A DNA stretch of 56,906 bases from Caballeronia sordidicola (GCF_002220365.1 NZ_MTHB01000022.1:1-56906); one strand, 5' to 3'. Numbered from the stretch's first letter, positions 27,908 through 38,318 are shown. Notes: generated by a model from the letters alone, not told the origin. A program made the numbers and translations.

Positions 27908-28834
27908 CTACGCAGCTTCCCGCAATTGCGCCGCGATCTGCGCTTCATCGAGTTGCGGCGCGAACATCTCGATCAGCCTGTACGCATACGCGCGCAGGAA
28001 AGCACCCTTCCGCAAGCCCACGCGCGTGGTGCTGGCTTCGAACAGATGCTGCGTGTCGAGCGCGACGAGTTCGGTATCGCGTTTTTCGTCGAAGGCCATC
28101 GCCGCCACAATGCCAATGCCCATACCCAGTTCCACGTACGTCTTGATGACGTCGGCATCAATAGCGGTCAACACCACGTCCGGCAGCGCGCCCGCTTTCG
28201 CAAACGCCTGATCGATGTGCGAGCGACCGGTGAAGTCGTGGTCATAGGTGATGATCGGATATTCGGCGATCTCGTCCAGCGTGATATTTTCACGGCCGAC
28301 CAGCGGATGTCCCTTTGGCACGACCACCGTGTGATGCCACGTATAGCACGGGAACGTGACGATATCCTGGTACCGGTCAAGCGCTTCCGTCGAAATGCCG
28401 ATGTCCGCTTCGCCGTTGATGATCATCTGCGCGATCTGTTGCGGACTGCCCTGACGCAGCGCGAGATGGACCTTCGGGAAGACCTCGGTGAACTGGCGGA
28501 TCACCTTGGGCAGCGCGTAACGCGCCTGCGTATGGGTGGTCGCCACGACCAGATGACCGTTGTCCTGATCGGCGAACTGGCGGGCGACGCGGCGCAGGTT
28601 CTCGGCATCGAGCAGCATGCGCTCGATCACCTGATGCACCTCTTTGCCCGGCTCGGTCAGGCCCGTGAGACGCTTGCCGCGTCGGATGAAGATATCGACA
28701 CCGAGTTCGTCCTCAAGATCCTTGATCTGCTTCGATACACCCGATTGGGACGTATAAAGCACGTTCGCGACCTCGGTCAGATTCATGTTCTGCCGGACGG
28801 CTTCACGTACGAATCGCAATTGCTGGAAGTTCAT
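27908..28834 (-). CDS. cysB: CysB-family LysR regulator of sulfur assimilation
   Basis: A 308-residue LysR protein of the CysB/Cbl subgroup: MNFQQLRFVREAVRQNMNLTEVANVLYTSQSGVSKQIKDLEDELG at the N-terminus (helix-turn-helix around TSQSGVSKQI), then TTHTQARYALP lining the effector pocket, GEADIGISTEAL and DHDFTGRSHID. CysB activates sulfate uptake genes under sulfur limitation with O-acetylserine or N-acetylserine as inducer. It follows cysA by 38 bp on the same strand, so it is probably part of the sulfate operon. In this family SsuR is a close paralog and cannot be fully excluded. Confidence 0.9.
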   Translation of the reverse strand: MNFQQLRFVREAVRQNMNLTEVANVLYTSQSGVSKQIKDLEDELGVDIFIRRGKRLTGLTEPGKEVHQVIERMLLDAENLRRVARQFADQDNGHLVVATTHTQARYALPKVIRQFTEVFPKVHLALRQGSPQQIAQMIINGEADIGISTEALDRYQDIVTFPCYTWHHTVVVPKGHPLVGRENITLDEIAEYPIITYDHDFTGRSHIDQAFAKAGALPDVVLTAIDADVIKTYVELGMGIGIVAAMAFDEKRDTELVALDTQHLFEASTTRVGLRKGAFLRAYAYRLIEMFAPQLDEAQIAAQLREAA

Positions 28835-28872
28835 GTCAGCCTCTCTTTTTCAGTATTCTTGATTCAATAGGC

Positions 28873-29931
28873 TCAATGCGCCGGGAACACGCGCAGAACA
28901 CGCGGCACGGCGGTCACGCCGTCACCAATATTCAGATTTAATCCACGCCAGGTTTCGCGATCCAGTTCCGCTTCCAGCACGTTTCCTTCAGCGCCTTCCA
29001 GATCCACACGCACCGAACCGCCCAGCGTCACGACGCGGCGCACATCGACTACGATGCCATCGCGATGACCGGAAGCAGTCGGGAACAGCGTCAGGTCGTG
29101 CGGCCGTACATACGCGAACGCCGGACCCGTGAAATTTGCAACGGTTGCGATCGGCTGCGCGGCGCCTTGCGCCACAAAACCGTTCGCATCCACGCTGCCC
29201 TTGAGCCGGTTCGCCGCGCCCAGAAACTCGTATACAAACGATGTCTGCGGATGATCATAGACGTCTTGCGGACTGCCGACCTGCTCCACATGCCCACGAT
29301 TGAGCACCACGATCCAATCCGCGACTTCAAGCGCCTCTTCCTGGTCGTGCGTGACGAAAATAGTCGAGATATGCAGGTCGTCGTGCAGACGCCGCAGCCA
29401 GCTACGGAGTTCCTTGCGGACCTTGGCATCGAGCGCGCCGAATGGTTCGTCGAGCAGCAGGACCTTCGGTTCGACTGCAAGCGCCCGGGCCAGCGCGATC
29501 CGCTGCCGCTGCCCGCCTGAGAGCTCCGATGGAAACCGTTGCGCCAGCCAGTCGAGTTGCACGAGCTTCAGCAATTCATGCACTTTCTCGCGGATCACCG
29601 CTTCGGACGGCCGCTCCTTGCGCGGTTTCACGCGCAAGCCGAACGCCACGTTCTCGAACACGGTCATGTGACGGAAAAGCGCGTAATGCTGGAACACGAA
29701 ACCGACCTGCCGCTCCCGCGCGCCCACGGACGCCACATCCTCGCCGTTCAACACGACCGAGCCGGCGTCCGCGTATTCCAGCCCCGCGATCACGCGCAGC
29801 AGCGTGGTCTTGCCACAGCCTGACGGCCCGAGCAGCGCGACGAGCTCGCCCGACGGGAAGTCGAGCGAGACGTTATCCAGCGCGACGAAATCGCCAAAGC
29901 GCTTCTGCAAATTGCGAACGATGATGCTCAT
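28873..29931 (-). CDS. cysA: Sulfate/thiosulfate ABC transporter ATP-binding protein CysA
   Basis: A 352-residue ABC ATPase with Walker A GPSGCGKT (35-42), Q-loop [14 protein letters not shown], signature [15 protein letters not shown], Walker [13 protein letters not shown] and the H-loop FVTHDQEEA. The C-terminal 110 residues form the TOBE-type regulatory domain. [21 protein letters not shown] is typical of CysA. It energises CysTW for sulfate and thiosulfate import and lies 15 bp after cysW. Confidence 0.95.
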   Translation of the reverse strand: MSIIVRNLQKRFGDFVALDNVSLDFPSGELVALLGPSGCGKTTLLRVIAGLEYADAGSVVLNGEDVASVGARERQVGFVFQHYALFRHMTVFENVAFGLRVKPRKERPSEAVIREKVHELLKLVQLDWLAQRFPSELSGGQRQRIALARALAVEPKVLLLDEPFGALDAKVRKELRSWLRRLHDDLHISTIFVTHDQEEALEVADWIVVLNRGHVEQVGSPQDVYDHPQTSFVYEFLGAANRLKGSVDANGFVAQGAAQPIATVANFTGPAFAYVRPHDLTLFPTASGHRDGIVVDVRRVVTLGGSVRVDLEGAEGNVLEAELDRETWRGLNLNIGDGVTAVPRVLRVFPAH

Positions 29932-29946
29932 GGTGATTTTCGCCTT

Positions 29947-30876
29947 CTAGTTCTGGAGTGACGCGACCGGCAACTCGGCGGGGCGTGCCTGCACTGCTTC
30001 AATCGACTGCGACATGCGGCGCTCGGCGAGCAGCTTCAGCCCGAGTGTGACGAGCGCGAGCAGCGCAAGCAGCGACGCCACGGCGAACGCCGCCGAAAAG
30101 TTGTACTCGTTGTAGAGAATCTCTACATGCAGCGGCATGGTGTCGGTTTGTCCGCGGATATGGCCCGATACCACCGATACCGCGCCGAACTCGCCCATCG
30201 CACGTGCATTGCAGAGAATCACGCCATACAGCAAACCCCACCTCACGTTCGGCAGCGTCACGCGGCGGAAGATCTGCCAGCCCGAAGCGCCCAGTACGTG
30301 CGCGGCTTCCTCTTCGTCGTTGCCTTGCGCCTGCATCAGCGGGATCAACTCGCGTGCGACGAACGGGAACGTGACGAAGACAGTGGCGAGCACAATGCCC
30401 GGCACCGCGAAGATAATCTGCACGTTGTGATCGATGAGCCAGGGACCGAACCAGCCTTGCGCGCCGAACATCAGCACATAGATCAGGCCCGAGACGACCG
30501 GCGACACCGAAAACGGCAAGTCGATCAGCGTCGTGAGGAAGGCTTTGCCGCGAAATTCGAACTTCGCGATGGACCAGGACGCCGTCAACCCGAACACCAC
30601 GTTCAGCGGCACCGCAATTGCGGCGACGATCAGCGTGAGCTTGATGGCGGACCACGCGTCGGGGTCTTTCAGCGAATCGAAGTAATAGTCCACGCCCTTC
30701 GCGAACGCTTGCGCGAAGACGGCAACGAGCGGCACGACGAGAAACAGCGCCAGGAAAATCAGCGCGATGGCCGTCAGGACCCATCGCACGACACGGGGTT
30801 CGGTAACCGGATCAAGTCGGTGCTCAGTCACGCGGGCCGTGGTGGCATCCACGGTTTTCTGGTTGACGGTGCTCAT
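29947..30876 (-). CDS. cysW: Sulfate ABC transporter permease CysW
   Basis: A 309-residue permease with six hydrophobic helices and the EAA loop [34 protein letters not shown] ([12 protein letters not shown] core) that contacts CysA. Downstream, [23 protein letters not shown] is the CysW hallmark. An N-terminal extension of about 45 residues precedes the first helix. Its start overlaps the cysT stop by 4 bp. Confidence 0.95.
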   Translation of the reverse strand: MSTVNQKTVDATTARVTEHRLDPVTEPRVVRWVLTAIALIFLALFLVVPLVAVFAQAFAKGVDYYFDSLKDPDAWSAIKLTLIVAAIAVPLNVVFGLTASWSIAKFEFRGKAFLTTLIDLPFSVSPVVSGLIYVLMFGAQGWFGPWLIDHNVQIIFAVPGIVLATVFVTFPFVARELIPLMQAQGNDEEEAAHVLGASGWQIFRRVTLPNVRWGLLYGVILCNARAMGEFGAVSVVSGHIRGQTDTMPLHVEILYNEYNFSAAFAVASLLALLALVTLGLKLLAERRMSQSIEAVQARPAELPVASLQN

Positions 30877-31769
30877 GCTTTTGCCCCGTCAATCTGCAAT
30901 GCACCGGCCGAAGCGGGCGCAGGACCTGCTCCACCGCGACTCGTGCGCCGTTGCAGGAACCATTGCAACGTGTTGATCAGCAGCAGCATCAGGAACGATA
31001 CGCACAGCATCACCACGGCGATCGCGGTGGCTCCGGCGTAGTCGTATTGTTCGAGCTTCGTGATGATCAGCAGCGACGTGATTTCGGACTTCATCGGCAC
31101 ATTGCCCGCGATGAAAATCACCGACCCGTATTCGCCCAATGCGCGCGCGAACGCGAGCGCGAAACCGGTCAGGATCGCGGGAAACAGTGACGGCAGCACC
31201 ACGCGGCGAAACGTCAGCCAGCGCGTGGCGCCAAGGCACGCAGCCGCTTCTTCCTGCTCGCGCTCGAAATCTTCCAGCACGGGCTGCACGGTGCGCACCA
31301 CGAACGGCAAGCCGATAAACGTCAGCGCCACGAGCACGCCCAAAGGCGTGAAGGCCACCTTGATCCCAAGCGGCGCGAGAAACTGGCCGATCCAGCCATT
31401 CGGTGCATACACCGCGGCAAGCGCGATGCCCGCAACGGAAGTCGGCAACGCAAACGGCAAATCGACAACAGCGTCCACCACGCGCTTGAACGGGAACGTA
31501 TAGCGCACGAGCACCCACGCCACGAGGAAACCGAACACGGCGTTGATCAGCGCGCCTCCGAGGGCAGCCGCAAACGTCAGCCGATACGACGCCAGCACGC
31601 GCGGCGAAGTGACCGCGCGCACGAACGTCGCCCAGTCGAGCGTAGCCGTCTTGGCGAAGGTCGCGGCAAGCGGGATCAGCACCACGAGGCTCAAATACGC
31701 CACCGTGATGCCGAGCGTCAGGCCGAAGCCCGGCAGTGCGCTGGGCTTGCGGAAAGTGAAAGTCGTCAT
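30873..31769 (-). CDS. cysT: Sulfate ABC transporter permease CysT
   Basis: A 298-residue permease with [23 protein letters not shown] at the N-terminus, the [15 protein letters not shown] segment, an EAA loop ([14 protein letters not shown]) and [16 protein letters not shown]. It pairs with CysW. I start at ATG 31769 ([10 protein letters not shown]); the frame runs to 31838 but gives a basic, non-family extension. It is separated from sbp by 167 bp that contain a hairpin. Confidence 0.94.
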   Translation of the reverse strand: MTTFTFRKPSALPGFGLTLGITVAYLSLVVLIPLAATFAKTATLDWATFVRAVTSPRVLASYRLTFAAALGGALINAVFGFLVAWVLVRYTFPFKRVVDAVVDLPFALPTSVAGIALAAVYAPNGWIGQFLAPLGIKVAFTPLGVLVALTFIGLPFVVRTVQPVLEDFEREQEEAAACLGATRWLTFRRVVLPSLFPAILTGFALAFARALGEYGSVIFIAGNVPMKSEITSLLIITKLEQYDYAGATAIAVVMLCVSFLMLLLINTLQWFLQRRTSRGGAGPAPASAGALQIDGAKA

Positions 31770-31883
31770 GCGTGAATCATCCAGTTCCGCCGCGCCGCGG
31801 GGACGGCGCTTCGGGGTCGAGCTTCGGGTTGGTTTCATGGCCGTCTGTGCGGCCGTAGTGTTATTTCAAGCTTCTTTACGACT

Positions 31884-31919
31884 ACAGCACCGCGAGCGCA
31901 TAAGCGCCGGCGATGCTGT
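31884..31919. repeat. Intercistronic hairpin between sbp and cysT
   Basis: ACAGCA pairs with TGCTGT as the outer arm, with CGC/GCG and GCGC/GCGC inside around ATAA. No T run follows on the minus strand, so it looks like a processing or stability hairpin rather than a terminator. Confidence 0.55.
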
Positions 31920-31936
31920 CCTTCATGCCGCCGTGC

Positions 31937-32986
31937 TTACTGCGGCTGATAGATCGAATCGAAGACACCGCCATCGGCGAAATGCGTCTTTTGTGCGTTG
32001 GTCCAGCCACCGAACGAGTCGTCGATGGTGTAGAGCTTGATCTTCGGGAACTGCTTCGTCAGTGCTGCGGGAACTGCGGTGGAGCGTGGTCGATAGAAGT
32101 TGCGTGCCGCGATCTCCTGGCCTTCCTCGCTATACAGATACTTGAGGTACGCCTCAGCCAGCTTGCGCGTGCCATGACGATCCACGACCTTGTCGACGAC
32201 CGCGACCGGCGGCTCCGCCAGGATGCTCACCGACGGCACAACGATCTCGAACTTGTCCGAACCGAATTCCTTCAGCGACAGGAACGCCTCGTTTTCCCAC
32301 GCGATCAGCACGTCGCCCTGCCCGCGCTGAACGAAACTCGTCGTCGCGCCCCGTGCTCCCGAATCCAGCACGCCGGCATTCTTATAGAGCTTGGTCACGA
32401 AGTCCTTGGCGGTCGTTGCGTTGCCACCCGGCAGATGTTCTGCGTAAGCCCACGCTGCGAGGTAATTCCAGCGCGCGCCGCCCGAGGTCTTCGGATTCGG
32501 GGTCACGATGGACACGCCCGGCTTGAGCAAGTCCGGCCAGTCCTTGATCTGCTTCGGGTTGCCTTTGCGCACGAGGAACACGATGGTCGATGTGTACGGC
32601 GATGCGTTGTCCGGCAAACGCTTCTGCCAATCCTGAGCAACCAGTCCCTTGGCTGCGAGCGCATCAATGTCATAGGCCAGCGCCAACGTCACCACATCGG
32701 CTTGCAAACCGTCGAGGACCGAGCGCGCCTGACCGCCCGAGCCGCCGTGCGATTGCTTGAAGGTGACGCTCTCTCCGGTCTCCGCCTTCCATTTCTTGCC
32801 GAAAGCCTGATTAAAGTCCTGGTACAACTCACGCGTCGGGTCGTACGACACGTTCAGGAACGACGTGTCGGCATGCGCTTGCGCAATCATTGCCGCGGTC
32901 ATCCCGGTCGCCGACGCTGCCCCGATCACCACCGTGGCAAACAGCTTCCTTGCACGCGCGCCCCACCCCGAATTCCGACTCAACAT
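31937..32986 (-). CDS. sbp: Periplasmic sulfate-binding protein
   Basis: A 349-residue solute-binding protein. The N-terminus has a Sec signal with basic residues, a hydrophobic core and cleavage after AQAHA (about residue 38). Mature landmarks are [64 protein letters not shown] and RNFYRPRS, all typical of sulfate-binding Sbp/CysP proteins. It is the first gene of sbp-cysT-cysW-cysA-cysB. An AT-rich stretch at 33040-33080, upstream on the minus strand, is a likely CysB-dependent promoter region. Confidence 0.95.
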   Translation of the reverse strand: MLSRNSGWGARARKLFATVVIGAASATGMTAAMIAQAHADTSFLNVSYDPTRELYQDFNQAFGKKWKAETGESVTFKQSHGGSGGQARSVLDGLQADVVTLALAYDIDALAAKGLVAQDWQKRLPDNASPYTSTIVFLVRKGNPKQIKDWPDLLKPGVSIVTPNPKTSGGARWNYLAAWAYAEHLPGGNATTAKDFVTKLYKNAGVLDSGARGATTSFVQRGQGDVLIAWENEAFLSLKEFGSDKFEIVVPSVSILAEPPVAVVDKVVDRHGTRKLAEAYLKYLYSEEGQEIAARNFYRPRSTAVPAALTKQFPKIKLYTIDDSFGGWTNAQKTHFADGGVFDSIYQPQ

Positions 32987-33203
32987 TGCCCCGTTCCCCG
33001 TCTTATGTGTTTGAGCAGCCGAGTCTATCGGCGAGCTTTCATTATTAAAAATAATTGTTATTCATTCTTTTAGATCAAAAAGTGCTAATGAAGGCTGGAA
33101 GCGGCGTTGCGACCGTCAAACGGGCGTTGAAGCACCGTGTTTGTGGCCTCTGTGTGGTTCTGACGACGTCGAACTTAAAGTAAAGCTTGAAAAGCGCCGA
33201 ATA

Positions 33204-33219
33204 CTGTATAAAACTACAG
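33204..33219 (+). promoter_or_regulatory. LexA box 1
   Basis: CTGT, eight bases (ATAAAACT), then ACAG: a complete CTGT-N8-ACAG SOS box, 52 bp upstream of the lexA GTG start. Confidence 0.9.
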
Positions 33220-33223
33220 GCAT

Positions 33224-33239
33224 CTGTTCATCCATACAG
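33224..33239 (+). promoter_or_regulatory. LexA box 2
   Basis: A second CTGT-N8-ACAG box (N8 = TCATCCAT), centred exactly 20 bp from the first, so two dimers would bind the same face of the helix. It ends 32 bp before the GTG start of lexA. Confidence 0.9.
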
Positions 33240-33271
33240 TGGACGACCGGCCATACAAGGGGCAAAAGCAC

Positions 33272-33931
33272 GTGACCAAAATGAGCAAACTGACTGCGCG
33301 GCAGCAAGAAGTTTTCGAACTGATCCAGCGCGCGATCGAACGCACGGGGTTTCCGCCCACGCGCGCCGAGATCGCAGCCGAGCTTGGTTTTAGCTCCGCT
33401 AACTCCGCCGAAGAGCATCTTCGGGCGCTGGCGCGTAAAGGGGTAATTGAACTGGCGGCGGGTTCATCGCGTGGCATTCGCTTGCTGACCAATGGCGGCC
33501 TGGACGATGGACCCCATCAGTTCACGTTGCCGCATGCCAGCATCATGCAATTGCCGCTGGTCGGGCGCGTGGCGGCTGGTAGCCCGATCCTCGCGCAGGA
33601 ACATATCTCCCAGCATTACGCCTGTGACCCGGCGCTGTTTTCCAGCAAACCGGACTATCTGTTGAAGGTGCGCGGTCTTTCCATGCGCGACGCAGGCATC
33701 TTCGACGGTGATTTGCTCGCCGTGCAGAAGAAAAACGAGGCTAAAGACGGGCAGATCGTCGTGGCGCGAATCGGCGACGACGTCACGGTGAAACGCTGGA
33801 AACGTCGTCCAGATGGCGTTGAACTGATCGCTGAAAATCCTGATTACGAGAACATCTTCGTCGCGTCAGGCAGCGACGACTTTGCGCTGGAAGGTATTGC
33901 AGTCGGATTGATTCGTTCCGGCGAGCTTTGA
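33272..33931 (+). CDS. lexA: SOS repressor LexA
   Basis: A repressor of about 219 residues that controls the SOS regulon. The winged helix has [28 protein letters not shown] and [14 protein letters not shown]. The S24 protease domain has the self-cleavage site A102-G103 in VAAGSPI, catalytic serine S137 in RGLSMRDAG and lysine K174 in DDVTVKRWK. Two LexA boxes precede it. I take GTG 33272 because AAGGGG sits 9 bp upstream; the alternative ATG 33281 (MSKLTARQQ) agrees with the commonest family start but has no ribosome site. Confidence 0.94.
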   Translation: MTKMSKLTARQQEVFELIQRAIERTGFPPTRAEIAAELGFSSANSAEEHLRALARKGVIELAAGSSRGIRLLTNGGLDDGPHQFTLPHASIMQLPLVGRVAAGSPILAQEHISQHYACDPALFSSKPDYLLKVRGLSMRDAGIFDGDLLAVQKKNEAKDGQIVVARIGDDVTVKRWKRRPDGVELIAENPDYENIFVASGSDDFALEGIAVGLIRSGEL

Positions 33932-34127
33932 TTTTTGCAAGGTTTTCAGTCTCTGTCTTGATTTCTGTTTGCTGATTTGCAGAGCGGCGGCGGGGTTCCC
34001 GGGTGTTCCGGGTATTCCTGCCTCCAGCCGTACTGCGCTTGAATTCCGGCCCTATAAAGCGTGACGGGCATCGCATTCGCGATGAACCGGCGCGCGTCCT
34101 ATTGTCATCGGTTATCGGAGAAACATC

Positions 34128-34514
34128 ATGGAACGATTCGCCCGGCTGTTTTCTGCTTCGTTTTTATCGGCATCTTTCGCACCAACGGCACGTACGCCGC
34201 TGTCGTTTCGGCAATTCCGCGAGTTTGGCCGTTTGCGGCATCTGCGCTCACTGATCTCCTGCAAGACACCAAAGCCCGCAGACACCCCCGATCTCTTCGA
34301 TGAACTGCCCCTCCTGCCCTCGCGGCAGCCGGCGTTCGCCCGGGTATCGCTGAGTGCGTCGGTGCATGCTCGGGCCGAGCAACGTGCGCCGGTGCGGGTT
34401 TATCGCGGTGAGTCGCGAGTCATCATGGTTGGCAATATTGAGGCGGTATCGCGAATGATCGACCGCTGTATCGACGAGGAGCGGGCAGGCGTTGAAGGCG
34501 GATTGCTCGCCTGA
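34128..34514 (+). CDS. Uncharacterised protein
   Basis: A 128-residue protein I do not recognise as a named family. GGAG lies 7 bp before the ATG, which supports translation. The first 55 residues are basic and Ser/Phe/Arg-rich; then comes DLFDELPLLPSRQPAF, and the C-terminal third is best structured: PVRVYRGESRVIMVGNIEAVSRMIDRCIDEER, suggesting a beta hairpin and a helix. There is no signal peptide or membrane segment. It lies 196 bp after lexA with no box of its own, so read-through from lexA is possible but not shown. Confidence 0.6.
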   Translation: MERFARLFSASFLSASFAPTARTPLSFRQFREFGRLRHLRSLISCKTPKPADTPDLFDELPLLPSRQPAFARVSLSASVHARAEQRAPVRVYRGESRVIMVGNIEAVSRMIDRCIDEERAGVEGGLLA

Positions 34515-34589
34515 TTTTCAGAAGCGAAGAAATTCGTGGGGATAATTCTGGCGCCGTTGCGGTCCATCCAAGGGTTGAGTCGTCTCAAG

Positions 34590-34634
34590 CCTCCGTGTCT
34601 CCGGCCTCCGTGTCTCAGGTCTCCGCGTCTGACC
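34590..34634. repeat. Three degenerate 15-bp direct repeats
   Basis: CCTCCGTGTCTCCGG, CCTCCGTGTCTCAGG and TCTCCGCGTCTGACC in tandem in the 176-bp gap before the DUF2939 gene. No function is evident. Confidence 0.7.
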
Positions 34635-34690
34635 TCAACTCCTGAATTCGAGCGGCATCACCCTTATCAGCCAAAAAGGCGCCTTAGCGT

Positions 34691-35335
34691 ATGTCCCGTA
34701 CCAGCAGATCCGTTGTTATTGCGTTGTTGGTTATTGTTGTCGTGGCGGTGCTCGGTGTGATCTACGCGTCGCCATATATCGCGCTCGACCGATTGAAACG
34801 CGCCGCCGACGCCCGGGACGCTCAAACCGTGAATCAGTACGTCGACTTTCCGCTGCTGCGTGAAAGCCTGAAGGACCAGGTCGGGCAGTTGTTGACCCGA
34901 AAGATCGACATACAGAAGAGCGGCAATCCGTTAGCGATGATCGGCGCCATGATTGGCGCGGCGCTAATCGGCCCGCTGGTCGATTCGTATGCAACGCCCG
35001 ACGGAGTGGCGGCTATTCTCAATGGCATCCCACCAAGGGGGGATCCGGGCGAGAAACCGCCGGTCCCGTCCGAGGCAAACGGCGCTGTTGTTGCGGGTCC
35101 GGGAGCCGCGCAAACGCCTCAACCCCAACCGTCCGCGCCCGCCCAACCGGCGCCTGCCGTAGCCTCACCGTCCGCACCGAAGCCACCGCCGCAAACCACG
35201 GCGGGGTATCGAAGTTTCGATACTTTCGCGGTGAATTACCAGCATGGAACCGGCGACGCGCGCTATTCGGCCATTCTCCGGCGCTCCGGGTTGTTCTCGT
35301 GGAAACTGGTCGCGGTGGAGTTGAACGACGGCTAG
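34691..35335 (+). CDS. DUF2939 domain-containing membrane-anchored protein
   Basis: A 214-residue protein. Residues 7-27 are a single hydrophobic helix (signal anchor), followed by ASPYIALDRLKRAADARDAQTVNQYVDFPLLRESLKDQ, the conserved DUF2939 segment in which a helical pair ends in a YVDFPxLRExLK motif. Residues about 120-170 are a Pro/Ala-rich linker and the end, YRSFDTFAVNY to WKLVAVEL, is the C-terminal strand pair of the domain. The role is unknown; the topology suggests a periplasmic domain. Confidence 0.82.
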   Translation: MSRTSRSVVIALLVIVVVAVLGVIYASPYIALDRLKRAADARDAQTVNQYVDFPLLRESLKDQVGQLLTRKIDIQKSGNPLAMIGAMIGAALIGPLVDSYATPDGVAAILNGIPPRGDPGEKPPVPSEANGAVVAGPGAAQTPQPQPSAPAQPAPAVASPSAPKPPPQTTAGYRSFDTFAVNYQHGTGDARYSAILRRSGLFSWKLVAVELNDG

Positions 35336-35474
35336 GCGAGCCATCAGCTTTCCTGCAGCAACGGGACTGCCTGTCCAGTTGCTGCTGCTTGCTGGTTGCA
35401 GGCTCCCTCGCAGAAAGCGGCACCCACTCAGCCCAATTTAGCCTAATGCCGCTCTCGGCAGGCCGGCCGCTGCA

Positions 35475-35981
35475 TCAAACACTGGCCTCGGCTTTCGCGG
35501 GCATCGCCGCATGCGCGGCGTCTTCCTGTTCCGCGGATGTACCCGTCGGCGACACCGCCACCAAAATGCTGCACGACACCCGATCCATCAGCGGCGTGTT
35601 ACCCGCGCCCATCCACCAGCGCGCAAGACCCGTGCGGCACCGGTGTCCCACGACCACCAGATCCACCTGCAAGCTCTGAGCGAGCCCGGCGATTTCATCG
35701 ATAGGATGGCCGAACGCAAAGTGGCCCTGCGCCGGCACGCCCCGCTCGGTCAGCCACTCCACGCCTTCGCGCAGGATGTCCCGGGCGGCGTCTTCGAAAC
35801 GGCCGCACGCCATATCGGTGAGAAGGCCTGCACTTTGCGCAATACTGGAACGCATGTCGACCACGGCAAGCACATGCGTTTCGGCTTTCAGGTCGAGCGC
35901 CAGATTCGCGCCGTCCCGTAACGCCTTACGCCCTTCGCGGGAGCCGTCGTAACACAACAGGATTTTTCGGTAGCTCGCCAT
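35475..35981 (-). CDS. Universal stress protein (UspA family)
   Basis: A 168-residue Usp domain: KILLCYDGSREGRKAL at the N-terminus and, near the C-terminus, DLVVVGHRCRTGLARWWMGAGNTPLMDRVSCSILVA, which resembles the G-2x-G-9x-G-(S/T) ATP-binding motif but reads GHRCRTG then MGAGNTPLMDR, with N in place of the usual S before the final part. ATP binding is plausible but not certain. It converges with the DUF2939 gene (139 bp apart) and is divergent from nodI across 400 bp. Confidence 0.9.
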   Translation of the reverse strand: MASYRKILLCYDGSREGRKALRDGANLALDLKAETHVLAVVDMRSSIAQSAGLLTDMACGRFEDAARDILREGVEWLTERGVPAQGHFAFGHPIDEIAGLAQSLQVDLVVVGHRCRTGLARWWMGAGNTPLMDRVSCSILVAVSPTGTSAEQEDAAHAAMPAKAEASV

Positions 35982-36381
35982 GGTGGTTCTCCGCGCTGCG
36001 CGAAAGCAGCAAAGGGCATCAAAAAACGGTCGTCGTGGTCTTGCGGATTCTGCCCCGTGGGCCGGGCGGGCGACAAAACCCGAGCCGCGTTGCCTTCATC
36101 ATGGTGCGTCGCTGAAACGGTGGCAACGATGGAAAACGCTAATGCGGCCCGCTCGTTTGCGAAACGCCAAGCGGACACCGTGCCAGGTACGTGAATCCTA
36201 TGATGGGCGGGCTTTCCGGCCGCTAGTCCGCGCGCGGCACCAGCGCCCGGCGACCGCAAAATGGCGTGCGTGCGCGTGCGCAGTGCAGGTCGCGCGGCCG
36301 GACGCGCCTCGTTGGTGCAATCGATTAAACTAGTTAGCTTGTCTTCAAACCGAATTTCCGACCCAACACCTGAGTTTGCGC
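35982..36381. other. Intergenic region between usp and nodI
   Basis: 400 bp without a credible gene; the frames present are short and biased. It must hold the divergent promoters of usp and nodI. I see no nod box (ATC-N9-GAT type array) and no nodD nearby. Confidence 0.5.
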
Positions 36382-37347
36382 ATGTCAGATGCAGCCGTGT
36401 TACCCAGCAATGCAACCCGTACGACCGCCGCGCCGGGAAATCCGGCGATCGAATTTATCGACGTTGAAAAACACTACGGTGACAAGACGGTCGTGAACGG
36501 CCTGTCGTTCCACGTCCAGCCCGGCGAGTGCTTCGGCCTGCTTGGTCCCAACGGGGCGGGCAAAACGACCACACTCAAGATGCTGCTCGGGCTGACCGCG
36601 CCGGATGCGGGCACGATCCGTCTCGTCGATGAACCGATCCCCTCGCGCGCTCGTTACGCCCGGCGCCGTGTAGGCGTAGTGCCGCAATTCGACAACCTCG
36701 ATCCGGACTTCACCGTCCGCGAAAACCTGCTCGTATTCGGCCGGTATTTCGGCATGAGCGGCAGCGAGATTGAAGCCGTGGTGCCATCGCTGCTCGAATT
36801 CGCGCGGTTGGAAAGCAAGGCGAACGCGCGGGTCGGCGAGCTATCGGGCGGCATGAAGCGGCGGCTGACGCTAGCGCGCGCACTCGTAAATGATCCCGAC
36901 GTGCTGGTCATGGACGAACCGACCACCGGGCTTGATCCGCAAGCCCGGCATCTGATCTGGGAACGGCTGCGCTCGCTGCTTGCGCGCGGCAAGACGATTC
37001 TGCTCACCACCCACTTCATGGAGGAGGCCGAACGGCTTTGCGACCGCCTGTGCGTCATAGAGGAAGGCCGCAAAGTGGCCGAAGGCAAACCCGACGACTT
37101 GATCCAACGGGTAATCGGCTGCGACGTGATCGAGATCTACGGTCCTGATCCGCAAGCCCTGCGCGACGAGCTTTTGCCGTTCGTCGGTCGCATGGAGATC
37201 AGCGGCGAGACGCTGTTTTGTTACGTCGATGACCCTGCTCCCGTGCATCAACGCGTCAAGGGGCGGCCCGGCGTACGTTATCTGCACCGGCCGGCGAATC
37301 TTGAAGATGTGTTTTTGCGCCTGACCGGCCGCGAGATGGTGGACTGA
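36382..37347 (+). CDS. nodI: NodI-type ABC transporter ATP-binding protein
   Basis: A 321-residue ABC ATPase of the drug-exporter (DRA) type. It has [21 protein letters not shown], Walker A GPNGAGKT (55-62), Q-loop [20 protein letters not shown], signature [15 protein letters not shown], Walker [14 protein letters not shown] and H-loop [11 protein letters not shown]. The C-terminal [19 protein letters not shown] ending is typical of NodI. With NodJ it would export a lipid-linked or oligosaccharide substrate; in rhizobia this is the Nod factor, but no nodABC are present here. ATG 36382 is chosen over the TTG two codons upstream. Confidence 0.9.
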   Translation: MSDAAVLPSNATRTTAAPGNPAIEFIDVEKHYGDKTVVNGLSFHVQPGECFGLLGPNGAGKTTTLKMLLGLTAPDAGTIRLVDEPIPSRARYARRRVGVVPQFDNLDPDFTVRENLLVFGRYFGMSGSEIEAVVPSLLEFARLESKANARVGELSGGMKRRLTLARALVNDPDVLVMDEPTTGLDPQARHLIWERLRSLLARGKTILLTTHFMEEAERLCDRLCVIEEGRKVAEGKPDDLIQRVIGCDVIEIYGPDPQALRDELLPFVGRMEISGETLFCYVDDPAPVHQRVKGRPGVRYLHRPANLEDVFLRLTGREMVD

Positions 37348-37350
37348 TCG

Positions 37351-38238
37351 ATGTCGAGCGACCCGAATGTGAACACCGCTGAATCTTCTGCGCCCGCTGC
37401 GTCACCTTCGCGCGCAACTCGCGCAGTAGGTAAGTCGCAACTCAAGCGTTATCGCGAGCCCTTCTTGAGTGCGATGCCCGCAAACGCATCGAACTGGATG
37501 TCGGTCTGGCGGCGAAATTATCTCGTCTGGAAAAAGCTCGCGATTGCGTCGATGTTCGGCAATCTCGCCGATCCGATGATCTATCTGTTCGGCCTGGGTC
37601 TCGGACTCGGCTTGATGGTCGGCCACGTGGACGGTGTTTCGTACATCGCGTTTCTTGCAGCGGGTACGGTTGCGTCGAGCGTAATGATGTCGGCGAGTTT
37701 CGAGGCCATGTACTCCGGCTTCTCGCGCATGCATGTGCAGCGCACATGGGAAGCGATCATGCATACGCCGCTCACGCTGGGCGATATCGTGCTCGCGGAA
37801 ATTGTGTGGGCGGCAAGCAAATCGGTGCTGTCGGGCGTAGCGATCATGCTCGTGGCCGGCGTGCTCGGTTACGCAAGTTTTCCGACGATGCTTTATGCGT
37901 TGCCCGTGATTATCCTGACGGGTTTGGCGTTTTCCAGCACGGCGATGATCGTGACCGCGGTGGCGCCGAGTTACGACTTCTTCATGTTCTATCAGACGCT
38001 CGCGCTCACGCCCATGCTGCTGCTCTCCGGCGTGTTTTTCCCACTCACGCAGTTGCCGGCGGTGGCGCAACATGTCTCGCTATTGTTGCCGTTGTCGCAC
38101 GCGGTCGCGCTGATCCGGCCCGCGATGCTCGACCGTCCGGCAGAACATGTGGTGCTGCATGTGGCTGTGCTTGTGGCGTATGCAATCGTGCCATTTTTTA
38201 TCTGCGCAGTGCTGTTCCGTCGACGGATGATGCGTTAG
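37351..38238 (+). CDS. nodJ: NodJ-type ABC-2 permease
   Basis: A 295-residue ABC-2 permease with a 45-residue soluble N-terminus and six hydrophobic helices. NodJ-like segments are [66 protein letters not shown] and [11 protein letters not shown]. It begins 3 bp after nodI, so the two form one exporter operon. NodIJ of rhizobia are thought to derive from such betaproteobacterial chromosomal pairs. A terminator follows. Confidence 0.9.
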   Translation: MSSDPNVNTAESSAPAASPSRATRAVGKSQLKRYREPFLSAMPANASNWMSVWRRNYLVWKKLAIASMFGNLADPMIYLFGLGLGLGLMVGHVDGVSYIAFLAAGTVASSVMMSASFEAMYSGFSRMHVQRTWEAIMHTPLTLGDIVLAEIVWAASKSVLSGVAIMLVAGVLGYASFPTMLYALPVIILTGLAFSSTAMIVTAVAPSYDFFMFYQTLALTPMLLLSGVFFPLTQLPAVAQHVSLLLPLSHAVALIRPAMLDRPAEHVVLHVAVLVAYAIVPFFICAVLFRRRMMR

Positions 38239-38281
38239 GTGAAGTGACTGAACGATAGAACGCTTGACGCCGTCGTACTCG

Positions 38282-38318
38282 AAAAAGCCCGTTCCAACGT
38301 GAGTTGAAACGGGCTTTT
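38282..38318. terminator. Bidirectional terminator between nodJ and gnd
   Basis: AAAAGCCCGTT and AACGGGCTTTT form the arms, extended inside by CAA/TTG across single mismatched bases. T runs occur on both strands, serving the converging nodJ and gnd genes. Confidence 0.88.

Noticed and set aside
36200..36381. nod box before nodI
   Set aside because: No ATC-N9-GAT array is visible and no nodD is present.
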